A stretch of DNA of 64,000 bases from Mesorhizobium caraganae (GTDB lineage: Bacteria > Pseudomonadota > Alphaproteobacteria > Rhizobiales > Rhizobiaceae). The first letter of the stretch is position 1. Each line of letters begins with the position of its first letter. Of this stretch, positions 7,438-16,879 are shown piece after piece. The DNA lies in assembly GCF_016836705.1 (NCBI RefSeq), contig NZ_JAFCGY010000001.1, forward strand, positions 186,001-250,000. The letters run 5' to 3'. Both the position numbers and the translations under genes were made by a program. The notes under the pieces are model-generated. The model was not told the DNA's origin and did no database searches. It saw nothing but the letters and a program-made list of their open reading frames with translations.

Positions 7438-8994
7438 ATGCCGGAGCGCCAGGAATCCTTCATCACCAGCATCCTGCCGTTCATGGTGATGTGCGTGGGG
7501 ATGTTCATCGCGCTGCTCGACATCCAGATCGTGGCGTCTTCGCTGCAGGACATCGGTGGTGGTCTGTCGGCGGCACAGGACCAGATCGGCTGGGTGCAGA
7601 CCTCTTACCTCGTGGCGGAAATCATCGTCATCCCGCTGTCGGGCTGGCTGACCCGCGTGTTCTCGACACGCTGGCTTTTCACCTTCTCGGCAGCCGGCTT
7701 CACGCTGGCCAGCATGCTGTGCGGCTTCGCCTGGAGCATCGAAAGCATGATCGTGTTCCGCGCGCTGCAGGGGCTGCTCGGCGCGTCGATGATCCCGACG
7801 GTGTTCACCTCGTCGTTCCACTATTTCCAGGGGCCGAGGCGGGTCTATGCGGCGGCGGTGGTCGGCAGCATCGCGTCGGTCGCGCCAACGCTCGGCCCGG
7901 TGATCGGCGGCTGGATCACCGACACGCTGAGCTGGCATTGGCTGTTTTATGTCAACGTCATTCCCGGCACCATCATCACCATCCTCGTCGCGCTGCTGGT
8001 CAAGATCGACAAGGCCGATCCGTCGCTGCTGAAGGGCGCTGACTATATAGGCATGGTGCTGATGGCGGTCAGCCTCGGCACGGCCGAATATGTGCTGGAG
8101 GAGGGCACGCGCTGGAACTGGTTCGACGACGCAACGATCCGCAACGGCGCCATCATTGCCAGCGTTACCCTGGTTCTGTTCGTCATCCGCAGCCTGACCT
8201 ATTCGCAGCCGGTGGTCGACTTTCGCGCCTTCGGCAACCGCAACTTTGCCATCGGCTGCTTCCTCTCCTTCGTCACCGGCATCGGCATCTTTGCCACGAT
8301 CTATCTGACGCCGCTGTTCCTCGGCTATGTCCGCGGCTACGACGCCTTCCAGACCGGGGTGGCGGTGTTTTCCACCGGCGTCGCCTCGATGGTCGGCGTG
8401 CCCGTCTACATCTTCCTCGCCAAGCGCTTCGACACGCGCTGGCTGATGATGTTCGGGCTGGCATCCTTCGGCGCCTCGATGTGGAGCTTCAGCGCCATCA
8501 CCAGCCAGTGGGGCGCCGCGCAACTGCTTCTGCCGCAGATCTTTCGTGGTTTTCCGCAGGTCTTCGCCGTGGCGCCAAGCGTCAATCTCGGCCTCGGCAG
8601 CCTGCCGCCGGAGCGGCTGAAATATGCCAGTGGCCTGTTCAATACGATGCGCAATCTGGGCGGCGCGGTGGGCATCGCCATTTGTGGCGCGATCCTGAAC
8701 GACCGCACCAACTTCCATTTTCTGACCATCGCCTCGCATCTGACGCCGCAAAACGAGGCGGCGATGCGGCTCCTCGACAATGTCGGGCAGCGCTATGGGC
8801 AGTTGCCGGGTGCTGTCGACGATGGTCATGCCGCGGCGCTGAAGCAGCTCTGGCAACTTGCCTATCGCGAGGCCTCCACCATGGCTTATGCCGATGCGTT
8901 CCTGGTCATCATGGTTGCCTTCGTCATCGCCACCGCGCTGGTTCCCTTCCTGCGCAACGTCACGCCGAAGGCGCCGCCGCCGGACGCGCACTGA
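7438..8994 (+). CDS. emrB: DHA2 MFS multidrug transporter, EmrB-like
   Basis: The 518-residue protein has about 14 hydrophobic segments, with FIALLDIQIVASSLQDIGGG in helix 1 and WVQTSYLVAEIIVIPLSGWL in helix 2, the DHA2/EmrB pattern. VVGSIASVAPTLGPVIGGWI is the antiporter motif C seen in drug/proton exchangers. It is the inner-membrane pump that partners the EmrA protein encoded seven bases upstream. Drugs or plant phenolics are plausible substrates for a rhizobial EmrAB pump, but nothing in the sequence decides which. Confidence 0.9.
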   Translation: MPERQESFITSILPFMVMCVGMFIALLDIQIVASSLQDIGGGLSAAQDQIGWVQTSYLVAEIIVIPLSGWLTRVFSTRWLFTFSAAGFTLASMLCGFAWSIESMIVFRALQGLLGASMIPTVFTSSFHYFQGPRRVYAAAVVGSIASVAPTLGPVIGGWITDTLSWHWLFYVNVIPGTIITILVALLVKIDKADPSLLKGADYIGMVLMAVSLGTAEYVLEEGTRWNWFDDATIRNGAIIASVTLVLFVIRSLTYSQPVVDFRAFGNRNFAIGCFLSFVTGIGIFATIYLTPLFLGYVRGYDAFQTGVAVFSTGVASMVGVPVYIFLAKRFDTRWLMMFGLASFGASMWSFSAITSQWGAAQLLLPQIFRGFPQVFAVAPSVNLGLGSLPPERLKYASGLFNTMRNLGGAVGIAICGAILNDRTNFHFLTIASHLTPQNEAAMRLLDNVGQRYGQLPGAVDDGHAAALKQLWQLAYREASTMAYADAFLVIMVAFVIATALVPFLRNVTPKAPPPDAH

Positions 8995-9094
8995 GGCAAA
9001 CTTGCCTTGGACCGGCATATGGGACAGGGCTGCCATCTGGCCCTGCCGTTTTGCCCTGATATATCGGCCGCGATCCATCACATGAGCGGTCCCC

Positions 9095-10009
9095 GTGAAA
9101 TCATCCAGCCTGACAGGCGTCGTTTCCCCCATGATCCCGGTGCTGGTCTGCGCGCTTGCGATCTTCCTTCTGTCGGCCATGGATGCGGCGATGAAGGTGC
9201 TGGTCATCGCCGTCGGCGTCTACAACACGGTGCTGTGGCGAAGCATGCTTGCGACCGTGGTCGCGGGCACGGCCTGGGCGGCGGGGCCGCGCACGCTTCC
9301 CAAGCCTTCCGTGCTCAAGCTGCATGCGCTGCGTGCCATCGTCGTCGGTATCGTCCTTCTGTCGTTCTTCTGGGGGCTTGCTAGGCTGCCGCTGGCGGAT
9401 GGGATCGGGCTTAGTTTCGTCGCGCCGCTGTTTGCTCTTCTGCTGGCCGCGCTGCTCTTGGGCGAACGCATACAGCGGCAGGCGATCTGGGCGTCGCTGG
9501 CGGGCATTGCCGGTGTCGTCATCATCATGGCCGGACAGTTCGGGCAAGGGAACTATACCGGGGATGCTCTGCTTGGCACGGTGGCTGTGCTCGCATCGAC
9601 GGTGTTCTACGCCTACAATCTGATCCTCTCGCGGCGGCAGGCGCTGGTGGCCAAACCAGTCGAGATCATGCTGTTCCAGAACCTGTGCGTTGCCGCTGTC
9701 CTTCTCCCCGCCGCGCCCTGGCTGGCGGTTTGCCTGCCGGGCAATCTCTGGCTTCCCTTGGCCGGCGTGACGGCACTGTCGCTCTCCGGCCAATACCTGA
9801 TGAGTTGGTCCTATGCGCGCGCCGAAGCGCAATATCTGATCCCGACGGAGTACTCGGCCTTCATCTGGGCGATCGTGTTTGGCTGGCTGTTCTTCGACGA
9901 GGCGGCGACCTGGACCACGCTGGCTGGCGCCGCCCTGATCGTTGCCAGTTGCCTGATCGCCTCGCGTTCCAATCCAAGACTTGCCGAACCGATCGAAGCT
10001 GCGGTCTGA
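9095..10009 (+). CDS. EamA/DMT-family permease
   Basis: The roughly 300-residue protein shows ten hydrophobic helices in two five-helix repeats. Typical DMT features are LGERIQRQAIWASLAGIAGV at the end of the first repeat and FFDEAATWTTLAGAALIV at the end of the second. It is a probable inner-membrane exporter of small metabolites. The GTG at 9095 is used here; an ATG at 9131 (MIPVLVCALA) is just as likely, since neither has a good ribosome-binding site. It follows emrB by 100 bases and converges on the next gene. Confidence 0.82.
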   Translation: MKSSSLTGVVSPMIPVLVCALAIFLLSAMDAAMKVLVIAVGVYNTVLWRSMLATVVAGTAWAAGPRTLPKPSVLKLHALRAIVVGIVLLSFFWGLARLPLADGIGLSFVAPLFALLLAALLLGERIQRQAIWASLAGIAGVVIIMAGQFGQGNYTGDALLGTVAVLASTVFYAYNLILSRRQALVAKPVEIMLFQNLCVAAVLLPAAPWLAVCLPGNLWLPLAGVTALSLSGQYLMSWSYARAEAQYLIPTEYSAFIWAIVFGWLFFDEAATWTTLAGAALIVASCLIASRSNPRLAEPIEAAV

Positions 10010-10022
10010 AGCGGCGCTGTTG

Positions 10023-11333
10023 TCAGCGCACCACTTCGCGATGGCCGCTCGGCAGGCGGGTGGCGATCAGCTTGTCGATGCGGCGGCCGTCGAGGTCGAC
10101 GACCTCGAAGCGCCAGCCTTGCGCGTCGACGCATTCGCCGGTCGCCGGCAGATGGTGCATGTGCGACAGCACATAGCCGGCGACGGTCTCGTAGTCCCGG
10201 TTTTCCGGCAGGTCGATGCCGAGAACTTCCGCCATCTCGTCGGCCTGCATGTAGCCGGCGAGCAGCCATGAGCCGTCCTCGCGCTTGACGGCGTTTTCCT
10301 CCTCGCCGGCGTCGAGGTCGGCGCGGAAGACGCCGGTGATGGCTTCCAGAATGTCGGCGGGGGTGACGATGCCTTCGAAATGGCCGTATTCGTCATGCAC
10401 CAGGGCCATCGGCACGTCGGAATCCTTCAGCTTCTGCAGCACGTCCAACGCGTCGGCCTGGTCATAGACGATGGGGGCGGCGCGCACATGCTTGCGTGGG
10501 TCGAGCGGGCGGCCGGCAAGGATCGCCGCCAGCACGTCGCGGGTCTGGACGACGCCGACCATGACATCGACGCCGCCATCGCCCGCCGGCAGGCGCGAAT
10601 GCTGGGTGTCCATCAACAGCTTGCGGATGGCGCTCTCATCGGCCTGCAGATTGATCCAGTCGACCTCGGTGCGCGGCGTCATCACCGCGCGCACGGCGCG
10701 GTCGCCGAGCCGCATGACGCCGGCAATCATGCGCCGCTCGTCGGATTCGATGGTGCCGTGATGCTCGGCCTCGGCGACCAGCATCTTGATCTCCTCGTCG
10801 GTGACCTTCTCCTCGCTTTCGCCGCGCTGGCCAAGCAGCCAAAGGACGGCGCGGCCGGAAATGTCGAGCAGGAAGACGACCGGCGCCGAGACGGTGGCAA
10901 GGATGGTCATTGCCGGGGCTGCCCTGACGGCGACCCGCTCGGGGTCTCTCAGCGCGATCTGCTTGGGCACCAGTTCGCCGACGATCAGCGAGAAATAGGT
11001 GATGAGGGCAACGACGATGCCGACGCCGAGCGGGTCGGCGATGTTTTCGCGGATGCCGGTGGAGGCCAGGTACACCGACAGCCTGTCGCCCAGCGTGGCG
11101 CCGGAGAAGGCGCCTGACAAGACGCCGACCAAAGTGATGCCGATCTGCACTGAGGACAGGAATTTGCCGGGGTTGGAGCCGAGCGCCAGCGCGCGGCCGG
11201 CGCCTCTGACGTTGCGGTCTATCATCGTCTTGAGGCGGGCTGGGCGCGACGAGACGATGGCAAGCTCGGACATTGCCAGAAGGCCGTTCACGCAGATGAG
11301 GACGGCCACGGTAGCGATTTCGACGTATAGCAT
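10023..11333 (-). CDS. CNNM/CorC-type membrane protein with CBS domains
   Basis: The 436-residue protein has a DUF21 transmembrane domain (about residues 1-180, including GELVPKQIALRDPERVA), a pair of CBS domains (about 205-330, VMTPRTEVDWINL through DEYGHFEGIVTPADILEAI), and a C-terminal CorC/HlyC domain (about 350-430, DETVAGYVLSHM-like region). This is the 'hemolysin family' of the CNNM/CorB transporters linked to magnesium or cobalt export. The name hemolysin is historical. It is transcribed alone and convergent with the EamA gene. Confidence 0.88.
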   Translation of the reverse strand: MLYVEIATVAVLICVNGLLAMSELAIVSSRPARLKTMIDRNVRGAGRALALGSNPGKFLSSVQIGITLVGVLSGAFSGATLGDRLSVYLASTGIRENIADPLGVGIVVALITYFSLIVGELVPKQIALRDPERVAVRAAPAMTILATVSAPVVFLLDISGRAVLWLLGQRGESEEKVTDEEIKMLVAEAEHHGTIESDERRMIAGVMRLGDRAVRAVMTPRTEVDWINLQADESAIRKLLMDTQHSRLPAGDGGVDVMVGVVQTRDVLAAILAGRPLDPRKHVRAAPIVYDQADALDVLQKLKDSDVPMALVHDEYGHFEGIVTPADILEAITGVFRADLDAGEEENAVKREDGSWLLAGYMQADEMAEVLGIDLPENRDYETVAGYVLSHMHHLPATGECVDAQGWRFEVVDLDGRRIDKLIATRLPSGHREVVR

Positions 11334-11409
11334 CAGGGGTCAATAGCATTGCCGCGCGGTTTTCGAAAATAGATGGCCGCGATTTTTCAAGACGATGGGC
11401 GCGGGTCTT

Positions 11410-12324
11410 TCAAGCGGCATCCCAAGGCGGCGACGAAAAACGCTCGACCAGGGCATCGACGACGACGCGAATTTTCGGCGCCAGGTTGCGTGTCACCGGC
11501 CAGATGGCATGCACGGCGACGTTTTCGAGCAGACAATCCGACAGAACCATCTCGAGTTCGCCGCTTTTGAGGCAGTCGGCCGCCAGCCAGGTTGGCAGAA
11601 AGGCAATACCGCAGCCCGCAAGCGCTGCATCCAGCATCGGTTCGCCATGACCGAGGACGAGCCGCGCTTTGGGCACGAATTTTCCGAGATGTCCGTCGCT
11701 ATGCCTTACGGTCCAGGGCCGGACGACGCCGTCGCGGCCGTAACCGATGACGCTATGGGCGGCAAGATCCTCGATCGATCGCGGCCTGCCGTGGTTTTCG
11801 AGATAGGCAGGGGCGGCGCAGATTGCCGAGCGCTGAGCATAGATGCGACGCGCGGCGAGCGACATGCTATCGTCGAGATCGCCCATGCGGATGGCGAGAT
11901 CGATGCCTTCCTCTATCAAGTCGACGCGCCGGTCATTGAAGGAGATTTCTACGGTCAGATCCGGGAACTGCCTGGAAAGATCGAACAGAACAGGGGCGAC
12001 ACAGCGGCGGCCGAAGGCCAGAGGCACGTCGACACGAAGCCGGCCGGAAGGCACCTGGCGACGCAAGGCAATCAACGAGTGGGCGGCCTCGATCTCAGCC
12101 AGCGCCCTGACACAGGCTTCATAGTAGCTGACGCCTTCGCTGGTTGGGCTGAGGCTGCGAGTGGTGCGGTTGAGCAGGCGAACGCCGAGGCGCTGCTCCA
12201 ACTGCGCAATCGTCTTGCCGACCGCCGATTTCGTCACATGCATACGTTCGCCGGCACCGGTGAAGCTGCCGGCCTCCACCACCTGGACGAAGGCGACGAT
12301 GCCTTGCAGGTTAGCCGATTCCAT
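11410..12324 (-). CDS. LysR-family transcriptional regulator
   Basis: The 304-residue protein begins with a LysR helix-turn-helix (LQGIVAFVQVVEAGSFTGAG, then VTKSAVGKTIAQLEQRLGVR and LLNRTTRSLSPT at residues 50-61) and continues into a two-lobed effector-binding domain. It belongs to the large group that usually controls a divergent oxidoreductase gene. Here the divergent neighbour, 129 bases away, encodes an NADPH:quinone-reductase-like enzyme, which is the probable target. Confidence 0.88.
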   Translation of the reverse strand: MESANLQGIVAFVQVVEAGSFTGAGERMHVTKSAVGKTIAQLEQRLGVRLLNRTTRSLSPTSEGVSYYEACVRALAEIEAAHSLIALRRQVPSGRLRVDVPLAFGRRCVAPVLFDLSRQFPDLTVEISFNDRRVDLIEEGIDLAIRMGDLDDSMSLAARRIYAQRSAICAAPAYLENHGRPRSIEDLAAHSVIGYGRDGVVRPWTVRHSDGHLGKFVPKARLVLGHGEPMLDAALAGCGIAFLPTWLAADCLKSGELEMVLSDCLLENVAVHAIWPVTRNLAPKIRVVVDALVERFSSPPWDAA

Positions 12325-12334
12325 TGGTCATTTC

Positions 12335-12400
12335 CTATTGTAGAGTTCAGATATTCAATCTGTTGCCGAATATGCCGCATCGAAGCCCTATTTTCCATAG
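12335..12400. promoter_or_regulatory. Possible LysR sites in divergent promoter
   Basis: Two related dyads occur between the LysR and MDR genes: CTATTGTAG at 12335-12343 and CTAT-TTTCC-ATAG at 12388-12400. Their spacing and location suit a LysR protein bridging two sites, but the arms are short and this could be chance. Confidence 0.3.
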
Positions 12401-12453
12401 TGAAATCGCATAGATGTCTCTCCCGTGACGTCAATCACGGAGCGCGAAACAAG

Positions 12454-13476
12454 ATGAGCACCCAAGTCAACAGATCCTGGCAGATGACCGGCTTTGGCCT
12501 GTCCAGGCTGGAAAGGGTTGAAGACAAGGTTCCCGAGCCAGGCCCGCGCGAGCTTCTGGTGCGAACCAAAGCCGTATCCCTGAACTACAAGGACAAGATG
12601 ATCATCGACGGCACGCTGATCCCGGACCTTGTCTTTCCCTTTGTGCCGACATCCGACGCACTGGGCGAGGTGGTGGCCGTCGGCAAGGAGGTCAGCCGTT
12701 TTCGCGTCGGGCAACGCGTGCTCGGCCAGGTGATCGCCGACTGGCCGGATGGCGACGCTCCACCGGTGCTGCACAAGCACACGCTGGGGTCGTCGCTCTC
12801 GGGCATGCTTTCCGATCACGTCGTCCTTGGCGAGGATGCCGCAGTGTTGGCGCCACCATCGCTCAGCGATGTCGAGGCCGCGACGCTGCCGATCGCGGCG
12901 CTGACAGCGTGGTTCGCGTTGGTCGAGGCGACCAAGCCGGTGCCGGGCCAGACCCTTCTCATCCAGGGCACCGGGGGTGTGTCGCTGTTTGCGTTGCAGT
13001 TTGCCAACGCCTTCGGTCTGCGCCCCATCGTTACGTCGAGCAGCGACGAGAAGCTCGAGCGGGCGAGGCAACTCGGTGCCTGGCAGGTGATCAACTACCG
13101 GACCCAGCCTGCATGGGACAAAGCCGCGCGCGACCTGACAGAGGGCATTGGCGTCAACCATGTGCTGGAAATGGTCGGCGGCGACAATGCGCGGCGTTCG
13201 CTCCATGCGCTGGCCGCGGATGGCCGCCTGTCGATCATCGGCATCCTCGGCGACACTGAACTCAGCTTTCCGATCCTGCCGTTCATGCGCAACCGCATCA
13301 CCGTGCAAGGCCTGTCGGTCGGCCACCGCCGTGCTTTCGAGCGGATGAACCAGGCAATCGAAGCGCTGGCGCTCAAGCCGGTGATCGACAAGGTTTTTGG
13401 CTTCGATCAGGTGCCGCAGGCATTGAAGCATCTGGAGAAAGGGCCGTTCGGCAAGATCGTGATCACCATGACCTGA
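12454..13476 (+). CDS. Zinc-independent MDR oxidoreductase (quinone reductase-like)
   Basis: The 340-residue protein has an ADH-like N-terminal GroES fold (VSLNYKDKMIIDG, FVPTSDALGEVVAVGKEV) and a Rossmann domain with the nucleotide loop LLIQGTGGVSLFALQFA near residues 168-184. The cysteine and histidine ligands of the catalytic zinc in classical alcohol dehydrogenases are not visible, so it fits the NADPH:quinone reductase/enoyl reductase side of the superfamily. ATG 12454 follows GGAG by eleven bases; the long upstream extension of the frame is antisense to the LysR gene and is not part of it. It is likely controlled by that LysR protein. Confidence 0.85.
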   Translation: MSTQVNRSWQMTGFGLSRLERVEDKVPEPGPRELLVRTKAVSLNYKDKMIIDGTLIPDLVFPFVPTSDALGEVVAVGKEVSRFRVGQRVLGQVIADWPDGDAPPVLHKHTLGSSLSGMLSDHVVLGEDAAVLAPPSLSDVEAATLPIAALTAWFALVEATKPVPGQTLLIQGTGGVSLFALQFANAFGLRPIVTSSSDEKLERARQLGAWQVINYRTQPAWDKAARDLTEGIGVNHVLEMVGGDNARRSLHALAADGRLSIIGILGDTELSFPILPFMRNRITVQGLSVGHRRAFERMNQAIEALALKPVIDKVFGFDQVPQALKHLEKGPFGKIVITMT

Positions 13477-13494
13477 CCCTTTGCAATCTTTTTG

Positions 13495-14202
13495 CTATGG
13501 CAACCGCTTCAAGACGCCGACGATGGCCTTGCCGTCGGTGAAATAGGGATCGCCGCCGCCATTGCGTCCGGCTTTGATGGCGCCGATGCCAGGGATATCG
13601 CTTACCGAGATCAACATGCCGGCAGCCGACAGGTCGTGGATCACGAGATCGCGCTCGGCGTCGATGTCGGGGCCGATATGGTGGGTAATGGCGCCGGTGT
13701 CGTGGCTCAGCCCAACGCCACGATCGAAGCTGGCCGAGCCCAGCCAGAGCGGGCGGCCATCGTCGCCGGTCGCGTCGGTGTGCCAGAAGCGGACATGATG
13801 ACGTCGGTCGGCGCTGTCGCCGACCGGTTTTTCAAAGGCGAGGTCCTGGGCGCGGCCTTCGAACAGCAGCCGGCTGACCGGTGCGTCGGGATAGGGATGG
13901 TCGAACAGCACGCTTTCCCCGATTTCGATCGCGGTCTTCAGCGTCACGCCGTCTGCCGTGTCCCAGCCGGCCACGGCGAAGGCATGCACAAGCTCCTTTT
14001 CGCTGCCGACAAGGCCGACATTGATCGGGTCGCCAGGAATGCCTTGCGGCGTGTGCGTCACCATCTCGAAGGTCTGCTTGCGAAAGCCGCGATCCCTGAA
14101 TGTCCAGAATTCAGGTGCGGCGACATAGGCGAGCGCCAGCCAGGCGGCCACGAAAGCCGCAAGCCAGATCGTTGCACGTCGTCTGAGGCTTTTTTGTCCC
14201 AC
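13495..14202 (-). CDS. LssY C-terminal-domain protein
   Basis: The 235-residue protein has an N-terminal hydrophobic segment (TIWLAAFVAAWLALAYVA), then the LssY-C domain: GDPINVGLVGSEKELVHAF, AGWDTADGVTLKTAIEI, DLAFEKPVGDSADRRHH and FWHTD. This domain was named from a Legionella protein next to the LssXYZ/type I secretion genes and its activity is unknown. It should be anchored in the inner membrane with the domain in the periplasm. It is convergent with the MDR gene and stands before two extensin-like genes on the same strand. Confidence 0.8.
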   Translation of the reverse strand: MGQKSLRRRATIWLAAFVAAWLALAYVAAPEFWTFRDRGFRKQTFEMVTHTPQGIPGDPINVGLVGSEKELVHAFAVAGWDTADGVTLKTAIEIGESVLFDHPYPDAPVSRLLFEGRAQDLAFEKPVGDSADRRHHVRFWHTDATGDDGRPLWLGSASFDRGVGLSHDTGAITHHIGPDIDAERDLVIHDLSAAGMLISVSDIPGIGAIKAGRNGGGDPYFTDGKAIVGVLKRLP

Positions 14203-14266
14203 CTGTCGCCGCCTGCCTGCGAGGCGTCACCTTATGCGGCGTGACGGGGCTTTGGCAAAGACCCGG

Positions 14267-15067
14267 CTAGCGGCAGGCGCGGTAGCCGCTCTTGCGGTTC
14301 TTGATGTCGAAATGGAAATGGTTGCGGTGGTCGTAATTGTAGCCGGGGCCGAGCACGGTGGTGAAATACTGGCAGCCGTCGGCGCGCACATTGTTGAGGA
14401 AGCCACGGGTGCGGAAGGCGAACAGGCCGGGCTTGCGCACGTCGATGTCGTCGCCATTGTTGAGCTCGATGCTCATGACGTCGAGTGCGTTGCCCTTGCC
14501 GTGCTCGGACAGGACGCCCTCGCCAGCGATGTTGCGGCAGGAATAGCTCGAGCCCTGGTGAATGGTCTTGACGCCGGAGAAATAGCGCCAGCGGGCCGAG
14601 GGAACCAGTTCGTTCCGGGTCCAGGCGGCGAAGCTGGCGGCCATGTCACAGGTCAATGTCGCCGCCGGTTTCATCTGGATGCCGCCAATGGCCGAAACCT
14701 TGACCGGATAGTCGATGCCGCACTGTCCCTCATGGATCGGCTGGACATCGGTGTAGACGACGCCGAGGCGCCGCAATTCTCCACGGCAGTCGGTTTCGCT
14801 GGCCGGCATCTGCTCGGCCTCCGACATCGGCTCGTCCATGCGCGGATAGGCGGCGGTCATGTAGGGATTGGACGGGACGAGCTTCTGCATGCCTTCATAC
14901 TGCGGCACGGCAGCAGTCTGGGCGCCGACATCGACGGCCGGCTGCAGCGACAGCACGCTGCCGGTGTTGCAGGCAGAAACGGCGGCCAGCGCAAGGCCGG
15001 CGGTCACCATCGCTGCGCGTTTCGATTGGCGCGCGACCATCGCGGCGGCGCGAAATATTCCGGCCAT
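14267..15067 (-). CDS. Extensin-family protein (first of two)
   Basis: The 266-residue protein has a signal-type N-terminus (MVTAGLALAAVSAC near residues 20-33, ending in a cysteine that may be a lipobox). The C-terminal extensin-like domain shows CDMAASFAAWT, SYSCRNIAGEGVLSEHGKGN, ALDVMSIEL and TTVLGPGYNYDHRNHFHFD. The SEHGxGxAxD and DHxxHxHxD motifs resemble the metal-binding residues of M15-type D,D-peptidases, so a role in peptidoglycan hydrolysis is plausible. It sits 106 bases downstream of a longer paralogue on the same strand. Confidence 0.83.
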   Translation of the reverse strand: MAGIFRAAAMVARQSKRAAMVTAGLALAAVSACNTGSVLSLQPAVDVGAQTAAVPQYEGMQKLVPSNPYMTAAYPRMDEPMSEAEQMPASETDCRGELRRLGVVYTDVQPIHEGQCGIDYPVKVSAIGGIQMKPAATLTCDMAASFAAWTRNELVPSARWRYFSGVKTIHQGSSYSCRNIAGEGVLSEHGKGNALDVMSIELNNGDDIDVRKPGLFAFRTRGFLNNVRADGCQYFTTVLGPGYNYDHRNHFHFDIKNRKSGYRACR

Positions 15068-15172
15068 GGGCGGAATCCCTGTCCCTAGATGTCCGGCAGT
15101 TTAACGATCAAGGGTAAAGGAAAACTCAGCGGCCGCATTCACGCCTGCGGCTGAAATGCGGCAGGCGGACGA

Positions 15173-16390
15173 TCATTGGCAGAAGGTGCCGCCGTGCCGA
15201 CGCGGTTCGAGATCGAGATGGAAATGCAGGGCGTGATCAGAGTCCGCGCCCGGTCCGAGCACGGTCTTGAACGGTCCGCAGGCAGCCTTGCGCACCGCGT
15301 TGAGGAATTTGCCGTCCTTTTCGGGCGGCGTTGGACCGACTTCGATCTTCCGGCCGTCAGCCAAGGTGAAGCTGGCGATATCGAGGGCGTTGCCGAAGGC
15401 GTGTTCCGACAGTTTGCGCGTACCATGGCGTGGCCGGCAGACGAAGGCCGATGCCGGGTTGATCGATTTCAGGTCGGCGCCGAATTCAGCCTTTGCCGTC
15501 GGCTGAATGACATTGGCGGCAAAGCGGGCGGCCACTTCGGCCATCGGGCAGTTGAGCTCGGTGGCGGGGCCGATGGCGATGGATTTTCCGAGCGTCTTCA
15601 GCACGATGGGATAGGGGATCGAGCAGCCGATATCGGGATTGCTTTCCGCCTTGTGCTCCTCGAATTCGACGCCAAGCACCGTCAGCCGCTCGCGACAGGC
15701 AACTTCCTCCGCCGGCATTTTTGCATCGGGCAAATCGCCCGAGCGAGGGTCGGGGAGCATCTTCTTGTCGCCGGCATCCGCGGGTTTTTCAGACGGTTGC
15801 GGGGCGACGACCGGCGGCTCGACCTCCGGCTTTGTGACGTCGGGCCTTTGTGTCGGAACGGGCACCACTGCCGGCGGCTCAGACCTACTCTCGGTATTGG
15901 TTGACGGCTCCGAGCCTGACGGCTCTGGGGCTGACGGTTCGGGCCGCGCCTGTTTTTTGTATCGGGATTTTTCTTCATTGAACCGATCGTCATCGGACCG
16001 GTTGGGCGCACCGCTGGTCTTTTGCTCTTCGGTTTTTGCGGCGCCGGTCTTCTGCGCCTCCGCGGGACGCGCCTTGGGCACCGGAACAACGCGCGAGGGT
16101 TGTACCGGAATATCGGCGGGTGAGGGTTTTGGATCCGGCTTCGTCTGTTGCACCTGGTTTAGCGTGCTATGCCGCTTGGCCCTGGGCTTCTGGCGGTGCT
16201 TGCTGCGTGGCTTCACCGGCTGGTCGGCCCGCGGTGAAAACAGCTGTTCCAACCGTTGTGACAGTGGCGTGTGATGCTTGCGACGCTGTTTGGCGTCGGC
16301 TTGCGTCAGCAGCAGGGACGTCACCAGCAGGGCCGTGACGGCCATGACCAGTGCAATCCGGAATGTTCTGGAAAAGACAAACGACCCCAT
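15173..16390 (-). CDS. Extensin-family protein with long disordered region (second of two)
   Basis: The roughly 405-residue protein starts with a membrane or signal helix (IALVMAVTALLVTSLLLTQA), then a basic and proline-rich stretch of about 200 residues with PVPKARP and similar repeats, and ends in an extensin-like domain with CPMAEVAARFAANV, SEHAFGNALDIASF and TVLGPGADSDHALHFHLD. The disordered part probably spans the periplasm or binds the cell wall. The ATG at 16390 is preferred to a TTG at 16399. Both extensin-like proteins keep the same motifs and look like an old duplication. Confidence 0.83.
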   Translation of the reverse strand: MGSFVFSRTFRIALVMAVTALLVTSLLLTQADAKQRRKHHTPLSQRLEQLFSPRADQPVKPRSKHRQKPRAKRHSTLNQVQQTKPDPKPSPADIPVQPSRVVPVPKARPAEAQKTGAAKTEEQKTSGAPNRSDDDRFNEEKSRYKKQARPEPSAPEPSGSEPSTNTESRSEPPAVVPVPTQRPDVTKPEVEPPVVAPQPSEKPADAGDKKMLPDPRSGDLPDAKMPAEEVACRERLTVLGVEFEEHKAESNPDIGCSIPYPIVLKTLGKSIAIGPATELNCPMAEVAARFAANVIQPTAKAEFGADLKSINPASAFVCRPRHGTRKLSEHAFGNALDIASFTLADGRKIEVGPTPPEKDGKFLNAVRKAACGPFKTVLGPGADSDHALHFHLDLEPRRHGGTFCQ

Positions 16391-16453
16391 CGCCCTCAAC
16401 GGCGCAAGCGCCGGGAGGTTGCCTGCGGCCGATCACGATCGGTTACCCCGGCG

Positions 16454-16879
16454 TTACGCGCCGATCGCCTCCAGCCCTTCTTCCAGCCAGTCGGCCAGCA
16501 GCGGCATGCCGAGCAGATATTTTGCCGTGCGCTTGTTGGCGCGCTCGCGCGCGGCGGCAACCGCATCGGACCATTCCGCCGCGTCATAGTCGCCGCGGCC
16601 GACCCAGGCCAGCGCAATCAATTCGGCCGCCTCGTCGACATTGAGGTCGTTGATCAGTTCGCGCAGCTCTTCCTCGGTGAGGTTTTCAGAGCTCTCCTCC
16701 GCAAGCCCGTCATGGTGGTGATTGTCGTGCGTGTCGCCGTCGAACTCGACCTCATGCTCGGCGCCGTCGGTATAGTCTTCGTTGACGGCAGCGCTCAGAC
16801 CCTTTGCCTTGAGAATGAACAGCCGCACGGTGTCCGGGCCGATCGATAGCTCCCATTCCCGTTCACGGCGCTGTTGCAC
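16454..16879 (-). CDS. DUF3775-domain protein
   Basis: The 141-residue acidic protein has a short beta-rich N-terminus (WELSIGPDTVRLFILKAKGL), a histidine-rich linker (DTHDNHHHDG) and a helical C-terminal part (LTEEELRELINDLNVDEAAELIALAWVGRGDY). This matches DUF3775, a family of unknown function that is common in alphaproteobacteria. No signal peptide is seen. It stands upstream of the extensin genes on the same strand with a 63-base gap, so it may share their transcript. Confidence 0.75.
   Translation of the reverse strand: MQQRREREWELSIGPDTVRLFILKAKGLSAAVNEDYTDGAEHEVEFDGDTHDNHHHDGLAEESSENLTEEELRELINDLNVDEAAELIALAWVGRGDYDAAEWSDAVAAARERANKRTAKYLLGMPLLADWLEEGLEAIGA

Noticed and set aside
7405..9207. 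A 600-codon open frame on the minus strand opposite emrB
   Set aside because: Arginine-, histidine- and aspartate-rich composition without domains is typical of the antisense of a GC-rich gene; emrB has clear family motifs.
11395..12453. Long in-frame extension upstream of the MDR oxidoreductase
   Set aside because: It is antisense to the LysR gene and crosses its promoter; homology to MDR enzymes starts at 12454.
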